Below are positions 23,521-35,621 of a stretch of DNA of 64,000 nt, one piece after another. How positions within the stretch are numbered: position 1 is the stretch's first letter; each line of letters begins with the position of its first letter. The stretch lies in NCBI GenBank assembly GCA_947652115.1, contig OX393567.1:18802350-18866349 (forward strand), in the 5' to 3' direction. Below the pieces are notes generated by a model. The model made no database searches, was not told where the DNA came from, and saw nothing but the letters and a program-made list of their open reading frames with translations. Made by a program: the position numbers and the translations under genes. The stretch comes from Blastomussa wellsi (Eukaryota; Cnidaria; Anthozoa; Scleractinia; Plerogyridae).

Positions 23521-24851
23521 AATTTAAACCATCTACACCCCTTTGGATCTATGTAGCCGTAATGTTATTTTAAAACGCGCTAGCGTGCAATGTTGTGCAA
23601 AACCGTACTGAAAGCAATAATCGTGGAGATTAGTGCAGATTAGATAAGGCTCGATTGTCAGTTAAGATAATTTTCTGCTTGTCTGAAGGATTGACGTGTG
23701 CTATACTAAAGTGAGTGGAACATTCTAGTAATCGAATTGCGAATGTGAAAACATCTTAGTAATCGCAATTTAATTTGATTGAAAGCGCCATGGGCAACTT
23801 CAACTAATTCTCCTTTATAACTTTTCTGTGATTTCTGTAAAGGTTTGTTGACTCTTACATTTATTTGGTTATCTCCGTACAAATGGAAACAATTTAGAAC
23901 TTTTGCGGGCGACGTCTTCAATGAAAATCTGTCTAATGGTCTGCTTCAATACGTTCGCCTGTCTTGTACGCATCATATTAGACAAAGAACAATAGAATCT
24001 TCGTATGTTTAATCAGTTCTTTTCATTAGTCATTACAAAGTGTTGATTGTTGACCTTCGAAAAGGAGTAAATTAATCATGTATTTGTATGCCAAACAAAA
24101 TACTCGTAGGAGCGTGGGAAAAATTGCAAGCCACGCGGCCATGACGCAGCTGATTCGTCTGTGTTTTATTTACAAACTCTGCTTAGTAATATAATACAAT
24201 AGATTGTGTATAAATGTTTGAAAAATAACAGGAAAAGGAAGTATATACATGTAGTTTTTCTTTGCGTAATAACTTTTTCGTACTAATCAGATATCAATAA
24301 CTTCTCTTTATTTCGTTATGACACAATCAAGTAAGCGGTCAAGAAGAATAATTAATTTGATCAGTAAACTTATTTTTCTGTTGCCCTGACTCTGGAAAAC
24401 CGTGAAATTGGCAGCTTTATAATATACGTTGCTACCTTAAAATATACACAGCTATTTACAAGAAAATAGGTCAATTATGACGATTCAGTATCCTTTTCAA
24501 TCCTCGCTTAATTTTAGGTACGGTTTTTCAGGGATATTGCTCCAGCGACTTAAAGGATCTTGACGTTAATACTGTTCCGTTATTGTCCTAAACGACGTCA
24601 TCGTAATAACGTCAAGATTGATCTTGTTTCCCTTTCTGAACATGACGTTTATATGTTGTTACAAAAAGAAAAGAAAAAAATACATAAATTATATTACATA
24701 TACGCAGTTAACTAGGGTCATAATTTTGATTGTTGTGTCTCCAGTCTCTTTTTTTTTTTCGATGGTGGTTGTACCTTCGTGGATTACGGACCATAAACTA
24801 AAGTTTGTGTCTGCTGTAGGAAATGCCGTGTTCGGCCGGAAGACCTCCCTT
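23521..24851. other. Intergenic, no gene seen
   Basis: This is AT-rich sequence without a convincing open frame or repeat. On the minus strand AATAAA (plus TTTATT at 24307-24312) could serve as the polyadenylation signal of the gene ending at 24852, but it is 540 bases past that stop. Confidence 0.4.
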
Positions 24852-25417
24852 TTAATTGTCGCTGGAACTTCCTAGATCCTCTTTGACTTCATTCTTCCTT
24901 ACTACTTTTAAGTAATCCTTGATCTTTTTCTTGGCTCTGACAAGATCAGCTTCGATGAGGTAGTACTCGTAGTGACAGCATTTCTCGTAGAAAACTTTAA
25001 AAGGTTTGCACTTAGCAAGCAGACGCCGTTTGACGGGATGGCTGTGACGGATCCAAACTGCTGTTTTCATTTGATGGTAGTGCTTATCGGGAGTAATGTG
25101 GTCCACATTTGTCGTATAGTTGCACGTTTCTCCTGTTTTGGCCACTTCTCTCCCAAGATTGCAGCATTTGTCTCTTAGAGAACGTTTCTTTGGCTTTAAG
25201 GGTTCTGCACTTTTTTCTTTTGATGTCGAACTCTTCGTAAGGCGAACTTTGGCGCGCACTGAATACGGAATAAAATTACGATATGAGTTGAATCAGAACG
25301 AAAAAGAAGGAAGGGACTATTGCGTATATACCAACCTTTCTCACTTCCGTTGAAGCCGTTTATCAGTACGATGAAAATCGCCAGAAATACAACACAGAAA
25401 ACTGAAAAATGCTTCAT
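24852..25417 (-). CDS. Predicted secreted anaphylatoxin-like (ANATO) domain protein, 159 aa, two exons
   Basis: The model is complement(25345-25417) joined to complement(24852-25258), with an 86-bp intron (donor GGAA|GTGAGA, acceptor CGTATTCAG|TG). The phase-1 junction makes an ATG codon. Exon 1 encodes MKHFSVFCVVFLAIFIVLING, a clear signal peptide. The mature part is basic and has exactly six cysteines: C56, C57, C70, C108, C118 and C119. The order is CCxxG(R)...C...C...F-x3-CC. Anaphylatoxin domains (C3a, C4a, C5a, fibulins) have CCxxG, a single Cys 12 residues after the pair, another Cys, then FxxCC; the 12-residue spacing is exact here. The C70-C108 gap (37) is longer than in C3a (12). 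A KKR at 48-50 just before the domain could be a dibasic processing site. The C-terminus (VRAKKKIKDYLKVVRKNE) looks helical and basic. No other domain is seen. Secretion is well supported; the family is inferred from cysteine spacing. The gene at 38197 shares the design. Confidence 0.62.
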
Positions 25418-28400
25418 TTCAGTCAGTACCAGCTCACGGCAGAATGGCTTGCGTTTACGAACTAACTGCGTGCGGGTCCCGTGTTCAGAGGTTTTATTTT
25501 TGAAACTTTACCCGGTAAAACCAGTTCGATATGCGACGTTATTGTTTTGGTATCGACCACTGAGCAGAGCAAACAAAGTTTTAAATGCCATCATATGTCA
25601 TTCACCACTGAGTGTTAGCATGATTGACAGGTCTGGACACAATGGAAAGCGAGGACAATTGAACGAACAATAGGATTGTTTTGCTTCAAATTGGGCCACT
25701 TCGCTCCAGGGCATCGGGGTTCTTTTTGTTTCTGCTTTTTGAAAGTGAAAGAACAGCTAGAAACCAAAATCATATCACACCCCGATTCCAGAAGCTCCCA
25801 AAATCGTCGTCTCCTAATTCTATCCGGCACATCAGCAATTGTGTTTGTTTTTATCTGCTCATTAACACCTTGTTCCAGAAGTCCGTGGGAATGTTTACTT
25901 ATAAGTTATGGACTAATTAATGAAAGCTTCCAAAGAGTACTGGTTTAGCCGAAAATAGGAATTACACCATTTCATCCCTGAAAATGTCAAAATGTCTTTA
26001 AATTTAGCTCGTTTCAGAAGCTGAGCCCACACAAAGTAGGTTGCGGGAGGTCGCTAGTTTTCGGGTGTGTTTCATAGCTATAATTCCGAGGTCGATATGT
26101 CTACAAAACAGTTCAATGTAGTGAAGTGTAAGCATAAAATTAAAAAGGAATTTGTATCTTCGTGAGTCACGTACTGTTGAACACATAGGAAGCTTATAAT
26201 TGAAGGTAAAGATTTCGTATTCTTAATGTAGCCTCTTCCATCGTGTATACTTTATGTTTAATCACTATTGTTCATTTTACACACTTAAAGTACTTGAAAT
26301 ATATAGAACTTCCGGAACAGAAGTATAGAAATATTCACACTAAAGAGCTTTAACAAAGTCGTCCTGTAAGACCCTATAACCTTGCCTAAATCCAGCTTTA
26401 GGTTTCCTACTAGCAGTAGTGTTGCGATAAGTGTAATGATCAAGGAATATTGAACCAAATCATGCATTTTAACGAGGACGATTTAGATTGTGCAAGACCC
26501 TGGTTTTGCTGTTGAACTAATCACGTTATTCGAGTCGTCTTTGGACTCAAGCCACAATTAAGTGGATGGGAATGAAGTTCCAAATCGATATCTGCACAAT
26601 CACATGGCATGTCGCCACTATTGTACTGGTAATTAAATGGCATTGTTGCCCTTCATTCTTGTCGTCACGTTAAAAGAAAAAAGAAAGCACAGAATGCTTT
26701 TTGTTCACTTAACTTGTCTCTTAGTCTTATTAATAATAAAGGTCCTCTGTGCATGTTGCTTATCACGAACCTAACTTGTAAAGTGGATTAGCTTTACAGA
26801 AGGAGGTAAACAAAATGGTGCAATCACACCCTGTGGCATTTTCATCCCTTGAGGTCAAAATGATTATTTCTATTGATGCAATTGTTTCCAAACTGTTCTC
26901 AAACGTTTTCACTGCCTGTAAAATTTTCTCCCACATGCCTTAAACACAAGCTAGAAACTTCAGCACGCTTTCTCCAAACTCGGCACGGCGTTTTCACGTC
27001 CATTGTTGTGTTTGGGACAAAGTTAGAATGAGTTCAATATAAATTTATTCTGTGTTTACAAATTGGATATGACTGTTTACCATGTATGTAGCGACAAACA
27101 AGTCCTTGAATAATAGGTTTCGGAAGAAGAAACAGAGCTGACGAACGAATATATTACTTACTCATTATCAAAGAATTCGACATATTTCGGGTGGCTTTCA
27201 TGTGCCTTTCAAGAAACACCCTTTTCAAAAATGCAAGCTTGGTACTTGACAGACAAGGAGTAGCATTTTTTACCGTTTTTTACAAAGAACGTTTGATAAG
27301 CCTGCTCTTTTGCATGGGGAAAACTGTGGTAGTCCCTGAATAAATGAAATGGTATAAAGAGCTTATTTTACAATTTGACACAATGCTGTTGCACCGAGGT
27401 GAAAATCTATCGATAATATCTCTTCATAGCACTTCTACCTCCATACATATTTTCAAGATTACTTAACCAGCTATATAATTTACATTTTACAGACCTGTCA
27501 AAAGGCTGACTGTTTCTTTTGGGTCTCTGTAAAGTGCAGACCGGATGGCGGCGGATGGCGGATGGAAAGCGGGGTGATAAAAAGCGGAATACAAAATGAG
27601 GATGAGAAAAAAGGGATACTGAAGAAAGTCGAAAAAAATTTTTTAATAATAGCCGCTTTTTCGAAACATTAAAAACGTATGGTAATTTCAGGCCAAAAAT
27701 ATCGTAGCTGCCGACTGGCTAACAAATATATATGAAATGGGACGTTCGGGTTAAAATACTGTAACCTCTTCAGCAATTAATGCATAAAAACGGCGAACAG
27801 ATATAAATGAACGGGCTACAATCTATCTGTGCACCGTCGAAATAAAATTCGTGGTTGTTTTGTGTACAATGCATACGTAGCGCCAGTAGAGAGTTCTTGT
27901 CAACCGTGAAAACAGCTCTTTTGTTCTGGTTTTTAGCGCTCGTGATGTAAACTTTCTCGCGATCTTTGCAGTTGATTTAAAAATAATTCCAGTCGACAAA
28001 TGTTGTTTAAATTCGTCTTTAGGTTTCTTCAAAATGAATCCAACAGTCTTTTAGCATGTAATAGACCGTTGAAATGAAAATCGCGCCTATGGCTTTCAAA
28101 AGCTCAAGAAACGCCTATAATGGACCCCATGTAAGGTTTTAGACTTTATTACAGCTTTTCAAAGAAAAAGGAAATATTTTAGTTTAATTATAAATCTACA
28201 TAAACCCTCATACAAACTAACTCTTATAGTACGCTTTGGCCACCTGTGGTGCCTTTTTGCGGATTTTTTATGCTTCTGCTCTGAAACAGGTTTCATCAAT
28301 TTTTTATTTTATAAAAATGTACGGTGTCCCAAGAGCCAAAGATGTCATTCTCATAAGTTCTTTTGAACGGGTCAATAATATTTAATTCGGATTTCAAGTT

Positions 28401-29259
28401 TTAATACTCCGGATCCACAGTTTTAACTCCGAATCCAAAGTTACTACTTCAGATCCAATGTTAATAACTCTGGATCCGGAGTATTAAAACTTGAAATACA
28501 AAGTAAATACTATTGGTTCGTTAGAAAGAACTTACGAGAATGACCTCTTTTGCTGTAGGTTAAAAACTTTGGATTCAAAGCAATAATTTTTTTAGACAAC
28601 TGCACACTTTTTTCTTTTATTTGGGATGGCACTTGCGGGCCACCGCAGTTCGCTGAGTCCGAATTGACAGTAATTAAAATAGCGGTGTAGGGAAGATATT
28701 TGTTTACAAACATTGTTTTTTGTTATTTAAATTGCCAACAAGTTAAGCAAAAGAGCTCTTTGTTTCACCAGCCAATAGTTTTCTGGTTGATACATTAATA
28801 ACAATGGGATGACGTCACTGATAATGCCCCTAATATCACATCAGTCTTTGCAGCAAACCCGTCAAAGGCTGCAAAAATATTTACAGATAATCTTGAACGA
28901 AATAACCAAAAATAGTATTTCATTAAGAATGTTTGTTTAAAGTCAAAATTAGTAAGAAATTTTTTAGAATAGTGAGAGTTGAAGCTGTATGGGAATTTAC
29001 TGCAGCGTGTCACGGACGAGAATAATCAAATGAAAAACTTCGTCTTATTTTGATATCTTTCCTATAAATAGTAAAGTTTATATTGATATGCAACTGAACA
29101 TACAGATATTCGGGGGCACTTTTTTGCTGTAAGTTTCAACCGTTTCCTAAAATATATACAATGTATCGAAGTCTTCCGTCTGCGGAAGAAGCTAAAACTG
29201 GTGCTACTTTCATTCCGGTGCGAAATGAATTAACTTACCGTATTACCGAAGATGGGTGC
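25418..29259. other. Intergenic, no gene seen
   Basis: Only short frames with no domain or signal are seen. There are no clear interspersed repeats apart from an inverted GGATCC-rich stretch at 28380-28500 (TTTAATACTCCGGATCC and GGATCCGGAGTATTAAAAC). The promoter of the gene at 25417 must lie at the left end; only a weak TATA-like AAATAAAAC on the minus strand near 25495 was noticed. Confidence 0.4.
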
Positions 29260-29339
29260 ATGTAGGCAAATGTCTAAATGGACTTATAAATCAGTAATTG
29301 ACTTTAAGAGGAATTGGGGAAAACAAAGAACTGTATACC

Positions 29340-29600
29340 ATGCTCTAAATGACTATAATTCACTTAGCCAGATGATACGAGACTCTGCCAGTGCAAATAT
29401 CTTTAAGCGATAGGTTTTTAATTTCTTAATTTAATTGTTACATAATTCTTGGTTTTAGTCTTCGTATTTTTTATTATTCCTTTTTCTTTTAGTTCAGTGT
29501 ACTGAATATATTAGTTTTTAGTCTTAATCTTTGAGGTCCTTTTTTAAAACCACATACATGTACGTGAAAACGTTTCCTCAATAAAGATTATTATTATTAT
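29340..29600 (+). mobile_element. LINE 3' end fragment, degenerate
   Basis: The frame NSLSQMIRDSASANIFKR followed by a stop resembles the last residues of a non-LTR retrotransposon ORF2 (WNSLP..IR....FK..L); the leading W is lost to an indel. AT-rich 3' UTR and AATAAAG(ATT)n follow, a microsatellite tail typical of CR1/L2-like LINEs. Confidence 0.6.
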
Positions 29601-29629
29601 TGTTATTATTTTTAATAAAAACATGAACC

Positions 29630-29671
<42 letters not shown>

Positions 29672-29702
29672 GTTGTTATTATTGTTTTATTATTATTATC
29701 AT
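29584..29702. repeat. (ATT)n microsatellite
   Basis: Nearly uninterrupted ATT triplets run for about 110 bases, continuous with the tail of the LINE fragment. A second short ATT tract is at 30045-30068. Confidence 0.9.
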
Positions 29703-30177
29703 TGACGACTGCCGCCTGAACGCTACCCAAGCGTGTGTCATAATGGTATGAGCTCGTGAACCTGTTTTTTCTTTCTTTTTTAATCCAAATCAAGTGTCTT
29801 TACACTGTTTACAAGTATTTACCTTTTTTATTAGAATAATTACAAACTCTAGTAGAATTTTTAATTTTTACTCTTTTTACGAGTATTTATCCCTGTAAAT
29901 AAGAATTTATTTGTATTTTTTTATTATGAATTACGAATGACATTGAATTTAGAGACAGAAAGGACTTTTATTATTTGTTACTGTTAAGATTAGAACTTTT
30001 AGATTTATTATTGTAATGTATTATAATTGTTATCATATTGTAATTTATTATTATTATTATTATTATTAAAATAAGTAGTTTTTATTGGAGTGGGAGTATT
30101 TCCTTTAACTCTACTGCAAAAAATGTTAGTGAAACGTATAGCCATATCACGTCGACATCACAGGGGAATGAATATAT

Positions 30178-30304
30178 CTTATTGGACGTTTTGTTGTGTA
30201 GTATCGCTGAGTATGTTTACGAGTTGTGCCCTAGTTGATAAGTCCGAGGGGCGAGTCAAAATACAAATAATGCAACGAGTAAAAATTCTCAGCGATACTA
30301 CACA

Positions 30305-30321
<17 letters not shown>
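30178..30321. mobile_element. MITE with ~34-bp terminal inverted repeats
   Basis: The left arm CTTATTGGACGTTTTGTTGT and right arm ACAACAAAACGTCTAATAAG are mirror images, as are the inner GTAGTATCGCTGAG and CTCAGCGATACTAC. It is 144 bp and non-coding. Confidence 0.88.
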
Positions 30322-30338
<17 letters not shown>

Positions 30339-32230
30339 AGCCAAATTGTTATGTCTGTGCGGGCGAATTTCTAACCGGTTCTCTGGAGTACAAATACCGC
30401 GTGATATTTGTACTCACTCTACGAAGCACAGTTGGATAATAAAAACATACAGTGGAAAGAGTTGTGACCGCGGAGTGAAAGGCCTGACGTGGTCTCTTCG
30501 ATTGACGAATGAAATCTTGGAAACGTTTCCACCATTTTTTTGATTTCTGAAGTCGCGTATGGATTGTAACAGAAAACCGCCGTTAATAAATGAGCGGCAT
30601 ATCGAAAGCGGCGAGAGCAACCACTCTCCAACACAACGTTTACGTTTCTGTGTGAGAATACCTTTGTTCTATCCAATGCAACATGATGTCCGCTGGTAAA
30701 ATGTTGTCCGTGTAATATTATTTTATTAATAACTTCTGAGAGATGTGGTACGCTGGGAGAAGTGTAGTCGCATTTTCAGTTTCAGTACGTTTGTCTGTAT
30801 AAACTGTAAGACGTATCAAACTGAAAACTTGACGGCGGTCTTTCAGCGCTTCACGGCATGCGTTGGTGCACAAAAGCCGGAGTCAGCCTTCTGTAAGAGA
30901 AGAGAGAGCCCAGGATAATTGTACTCTGTGCATGCTAAAAACTTTGAACGGGCCGGAGGTTTTCCCTACTGCAGACCAGAGAGATGCGTGGGATCTAAGG
31001 ATAACGCGGGCTACTAGCCATGCTATCCGACTCAAACGCCTGTAAATGTGTTGTGCCTCTTCCTTGCTAGACCATGTAATCACGGAAAACATTTATCAGC
31101 ATGAAAGAGATCGATTAACATTCCGGAACAAGAATTATCTGTTTGCGGTGTCATTACGATTTACTATAAAATTAGATTTATTCCAAGTTTTTATCCGCCT
31201 CGAACTGGATCAAATCAGCACTGATGTCACTAATCTTATACTGTAATTTTTTTAACGTTATTCTCTGCATTCCAGAATACTTTCTACATCTAAAGATTGA
31301 GTAAGAAAGGGTACTATAACTGAATTCAATGATACCGGAGGCGGACGAAGAAGTGGACAAGCGAGAGAAAAACGAGCGGGAACTGAGGCCTTGGCCCCTC
31401 TCCCTCCTCCCCGACCCCTTATTTTTTCCTCGCTCTTTTCGTTAGCCCGCGACTCACTCGAGAGCCTGGAACAGGCTAAGCCACTCCAACATATATAGAT
31501 ATCTTAAATCGCTTCAGACGACATAACAGATTATGGGATATATAAATCGCTTTAGACTACATAACAGATTATATGGGTTAGGGTTTGTAGGGTAAGGTTT
31601 CATGATAATAATCATGATAATACATTGGCCATGGGTACATAATAATGTCCCCATACATGACGTACCGCTACCTCGCGAACGCAGTGTGGCACATAGTTTC
31701 TGCCACCACTATTAAATGTGTCTGAAATTTCGTTGTGCCTTGCCACAGTATGTTTTGAAACGTTTTCATACAAAATCATTATTTGCAACTCGCTTTATTT
31801 CCCCGACTTTATTTGGCCAAAATTCAAGTGGCGGAAGTGGCGTTGAATTTTCGTATTTGCACGCTGTGTGGCCTCGCGACCTCAAGCAACAGCGAAAAAT
31901 AAAACGCAAATTAATGACCGCGATATTCGGACAGCATTAGCTAGAGAAACAGAGAGAATGTAGAGAAGGTTTTGTTTCAAAAGTGTTTTAGTGCTTTCTC
32001 GCTTGAAGATAACCTGCGATCAGGCGTTAAAAATAAGAACGCCTGATCGCAGGTTAGCTTGAAGAAATCTTCAAAATCGTCCACAGTTCCGGTTTTGTCT
32101 GGGTTTTGTCTAATGTTGTGCGGCACAAGCCCTTCTACCGTTCTTATAAATCCGTAAATAAATAAATCGTTGTTGCGATTCTGAGAATAAGCTTGCTATT
32201 CCCTTACCACGTACTAACTATTACAAAAAT
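30322..32230. other. Intergenic, no recognised gene
   Basis: Several 60-90 codon frames are present, including one at 31716-31940 reading ...AVWPRDLKQQRKIKRKLMTA, but none has a domain or codon pattern I recognise. GAGCCTGGAACAGGCTAA at 31461 recurs at 45422, a short dispersed palindrome. Confidence 0.4.
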
Positions 32231-32446
32231 AGCTTTGGCTATAGTGGTGCAGTCCTCTGGAACAGTCTACCCTCAGTCGCCAGACAAGCAACATGTCTAA
32301 CTAATTTCCAACGATTACTAGTTAATTCCGACACGGCATTCATGTAAAACAGGCCTTTTTTTTGTATACATAGTCTTTTATAGTAATTCATAGTTTTTAG
32401 CTTATTAGAATTTTTATGCCTGATGTATATACCGTGATTAAATAAA

Positions 32447-32482
<36 letters not shown>
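32231..32482 (+). mobile_element. LINE 3' end (ORF2 C-terminus plus tail)
   Basis: The frame 32231-32347 reads SFGYSGAVLWNSLPSVARQA and ends ...NSDTAFM-stop. This is the characteristic C-terminal end of non-LTR retrotransposon reverse transcriptases (sGAxLWNSLPxxxRxA). A short 3' UTR, AATAAAGATG and a (GAT)n tail to 32482 follow. The copy is 5' truncated, as is usual for target-primed insertion. Confidence 0.82.
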
Positions 32483-32636
32483 ATATTGTCAGTTGCGCGC
32501 TTCGCTATTCCCACGCTTCCCTTGATCGGGGGGGGGGGGAGGGGGATATTCCCTTATATAAGCTATACGGCCATACGGGGACCTGCCGCCGCTGGGTAGG
32601 GTACGGTTTTTGACCCCTCAGTTCTGAACAGTGGAT

Positions 32637-34097
32637 GACCTTACATAACAAGGACCGAGACCAGATAAGACATTTCATGATAATTTATATGACGTAGAAA
32701 CAGCCAGAACAGTAGATCATTAACATACGGTTGTCGGTTGGTTCCGGTTAGTCCCAACCCGGTTTGCTTGGGGTTAGTTCCATCCCAATTTACTTGTGGT
32801 TAGTCCCCTTACCGGTTAGTTCCACTCCCGTTTGCTTGCGGGTAGCTTTCGGTTTGTGGTTTGAGCAGTAATGTACTATATACAATTTTGTTTGCAATGT
32901 AAATATTGAAAATATTTAATTTCCTCACGGCTTGTGCCCAGTTGGATAGTGGTAAGTGAATGTATCCTGGGTCGAATTTTCCCGAGTTCAATTCCAATGT
33001 TTGGAATAAAATATTTTCTTTCTTTTCTTTAACAAATGAAGAAGCCTTAGCCATGTATTCTACTGTCATAAAACACGACGGACAGTTGAGAACACGAGGG
33101 AAATGTAGAAAAGACGAGCCGCAGGCGAGTGTTTTCTACATCTCTCGAGTGTTCTCAAATGTCAAATGTTCGGCCGAAGGAAAACGGCCGTAAATTCGCT
33201 CCAGCAGCTCCAGTCCCCTCCAAATTCCGGGTAGGTCACGGACGATAGTTACTTTTTCCATCCATGGTCTTTGCTCGCGTCGATTTTTCACAGAGACCGA
33301 ATAAAGCGTCGTCGTCCTTTGCTCCCGTTGAAAATCAATACCCTCGGACCCTCTCGCCCACCCGGAGTGGAAGTAATTTGAGTCTTAGGCCGGGTCGCTA
33401 AGGTAACTTTCGACCGTTTGGGTATCGCGGATTTTGAACAAAGCCGCTGTCGCTGGCTTAAAACGGGAAAGTTTTCAGAGATTGCCGACATTTTATTCGG
33501 TCTCTGTGAAAAATCGACGCGAGCAAAGACCACGGATGGAAAAAGTAACTATCGTCCGTGACCTACCCGGAATTTGGAGGCGACTGGAGCTGCTGGAGCG
33601 AATTTACGGCCGTTTTCCTTCGGCCGATCGGATCGACTGCTTCGTCAGAGTACCCAACCTTGGGAAAAGATATATAGAGCGAGCAAAACCGGTTCCACTA
33701 AAACTAATAGAATGGCCATAAATCGGCTCGAAGACCACACAGAAGGGAAAAACCACACAACTAAAGTAAGGTAAGACGATTTTTATCTAAATTGCTACAT
33801 TTTCAAAGGTTACAGAAACAATCGTTATTTTCCCCATACAAATCCTTATAAATATGCAAATCGCTCGAGACACGTAATAACACAAAGGTCAACATACAAA
33901 GAGCTGCTCACATATTGAGCTTGGGCTACCTGTGGTTCTCCGTCATCTCTTGCGAATTTTCACTCGAGCAAAGCTGGCGAAACACAATAAAACACGCTTG
34001 TCTATGTTTTATTTTGAAATAAAACTACGTGTACAATGACCTTCATGAAAAAAGAAGTATGTGTGTAATCTGGTCTCGGTCCTTGTTATGCAAGGTC
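32637..34097. mobile_element. Composite TIR element with internal 140-bp inverted repeat
   Basis: Thirty-base ends mirror each other with one mismatch: GACCTTACATAACAAGGACC... at 32637-32666 and ...GGTCCTTGTTATGCAAGGTC at 34068-34097. Inside, 33167-33304 is repeated inverted at about 33490-33627 (GACGATAGTTACTTTTTCCA and its complement, both with CGCGAGCAAAGACC). Frames at 33288-33774 are reading this palindrome on both strands. No transposase is seen, so it is non-autonomous or a nested pair. Confidence 0.75.
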
Positions 34098-35001
34098 TTC
34101 CGAATATACAATTCACGCGAGTCAAGACTTTTCATACCCAAGAGTGATAATTTGATGCAGGAGCTTCGATGAGAATGATGCAATTCGTCGGACTTCTTTT
34201 TGTAGTCTGTTAATAAGTTCCGGTCGGAAACCCGGAATTAACGGTTTCCTCATACCAAGCGTGTCTGATGCGGAAGTTTTTATTACGGGATTATTTAATA
34301 GATCGGCCGGATGACATTAAATAAAATGACGGCCGGGACCACTTCGGTGATGTTTTTACTTTTACTTCGGTAATGTTTTTAACTCTAAGGCTCTGAATCG
34401 CCTTCTGAAAAACTGTGTATTTTTTGTACTTTTTGTTAAAAAAATAAAATTCCGAATTCCGGATTCCAAGATTTCTGCTTTTCCAACCTACCTACGGCTC
34501 TCGAACTCGGCCAGTAAGAGGTATTTCTGCCTAATCCAATTTGCACTTACGATATTTTTATCTTTCATTTAGCCAAAACTGGTAATATAATCCGCACAGA
34601 ATTAAAGGATTACAGATAAACATTATCGATCGTTCTCCGTAAAAACTGAGACGTTTCTTCTTACCATATACCCGGGGGTGTACCTTTAATTTCGGATAGG
34701 TTTATAACGCGGCGGGTCTTTACTACAACCTTAAGAAAGCGGAATTTTATGCCCTATTTGAGACCCAAACCCGAAAAATGACACCCTCCAGGAAAAAACG
34801 AAACTACAAAAGGGGTGAATGAGTCAACTATTTCGTGCCTGTAACGTTAAAAGGCCCTAGTCAGCCTCCGCCATTTTCGATGTATGGTGAAGCGAAATCT
34901 TAATTCATTGCTGTAACTTATGTTACTGAAGTGTTTAAATAACAAGGGAGTTCTTCTGGGCATTTCAAAGCGTTTTACAAAAGTTACCATGTGGGATCGA
35001 T

Positions 35002-35330
35002 CCTTCATGGCGGCACCTTTGGAATAGTCTTCCCATAGACATTAGATCTGCTTGCACCACAAGTGATTTTAAACAGAAACTTAAGACATTTTTAATCAGC
35101 AAGGCATTTTGTTAGTATAATTATTTTATATTTGCATTCTTATATTTTTTCATCAAATTACTTTTGTAATTGTAAATAGTGTAGTTTCGTCTCTTTTATT
35201 CCATAGTAATTGTAAATAGGTTTTCATTTTTAAATTTATTTTTGAATTTATTGTAGTGTCTGTAATGCGCATTTGATTGTTCTTATAGAAAATGCGCAAT
35301 ATAAATATTAAATATTATTATTATTATTAA
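35002..35330 (+). mobile_element. LINE 3' end (ORF2 C-terminus plus (ATT)n tail)
   Basis: The frame 35017-35115 reads LWNSLPIDIRSACTTSDFKQ and ends ...KTFLISKAFC-stop, the standard end of a LINE reverse transcriptase ORF. An AT-rich 3' UTR and (ATT)5 tail follow. The copy is truncated at the 5' side just before LWNSLP. Confidence 0.85.
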
Positions 35331-35379
35331 ATGACTTTTAGCAGGTTTCTCAGTGATCTCTATCGTTTCGACACGCTCC

Positions 35380-35612
35380 CATTCTCGTCCCCAGAGGCCG
35401 CGATCCTTTTGGTCAGCACCAAGGAATCGAGACCTCTGGCCGCAACCAAATTGTGAGCATGCGTAGAGGACTCGTTCTGTAGTTTTCAGCCAATCAGATT
35501 TGTCAGATTTGACAGTGAGTCCGTGAATCGCGGAGTTCCGGTTTTGGAGGCGGCCAGAGGTCGTGATTCTTGGTGCTGACCAAAAGGATCGCAGCCTCTG
35601 GGGAGGAAAATG
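35380..35612. mobile_element. MITE with long TIRs and 9-bp target-site duplication
   Basis: The arms CCAGAGGC.GCGATCC..TTGGTCAGCACCAA and complement at 35540-35605 pair over about 60 bases. The same nine bases, ACACGCTCC, flank both sides (35371-35379 and 35613-35621), which looks like an intact target-site duplication. TSDs of 8-10 bp suggest a Mutator-like (MULE) transposase acted on it. Confidence 0.85.
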
Positions 35613-35621
35613 ACACGCTCC

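Noticed and set aside
29584..29793. Frame with poly-isoleucine and poly-asparagine
   Set aside because: It is the translation of the (ATT)n microsatellite.
32239..32514. Minus-strand frame with a poly-serine run
   Set aside because: It is antisense to the LINE tail; the serines come from the (GAT)n microsatellite.
33288..33774. Overlapping frames of 66-95 codons on both strands
   Set aside because: They read the two arms of the inner palindrome in the 32.6-34.1 kb element.
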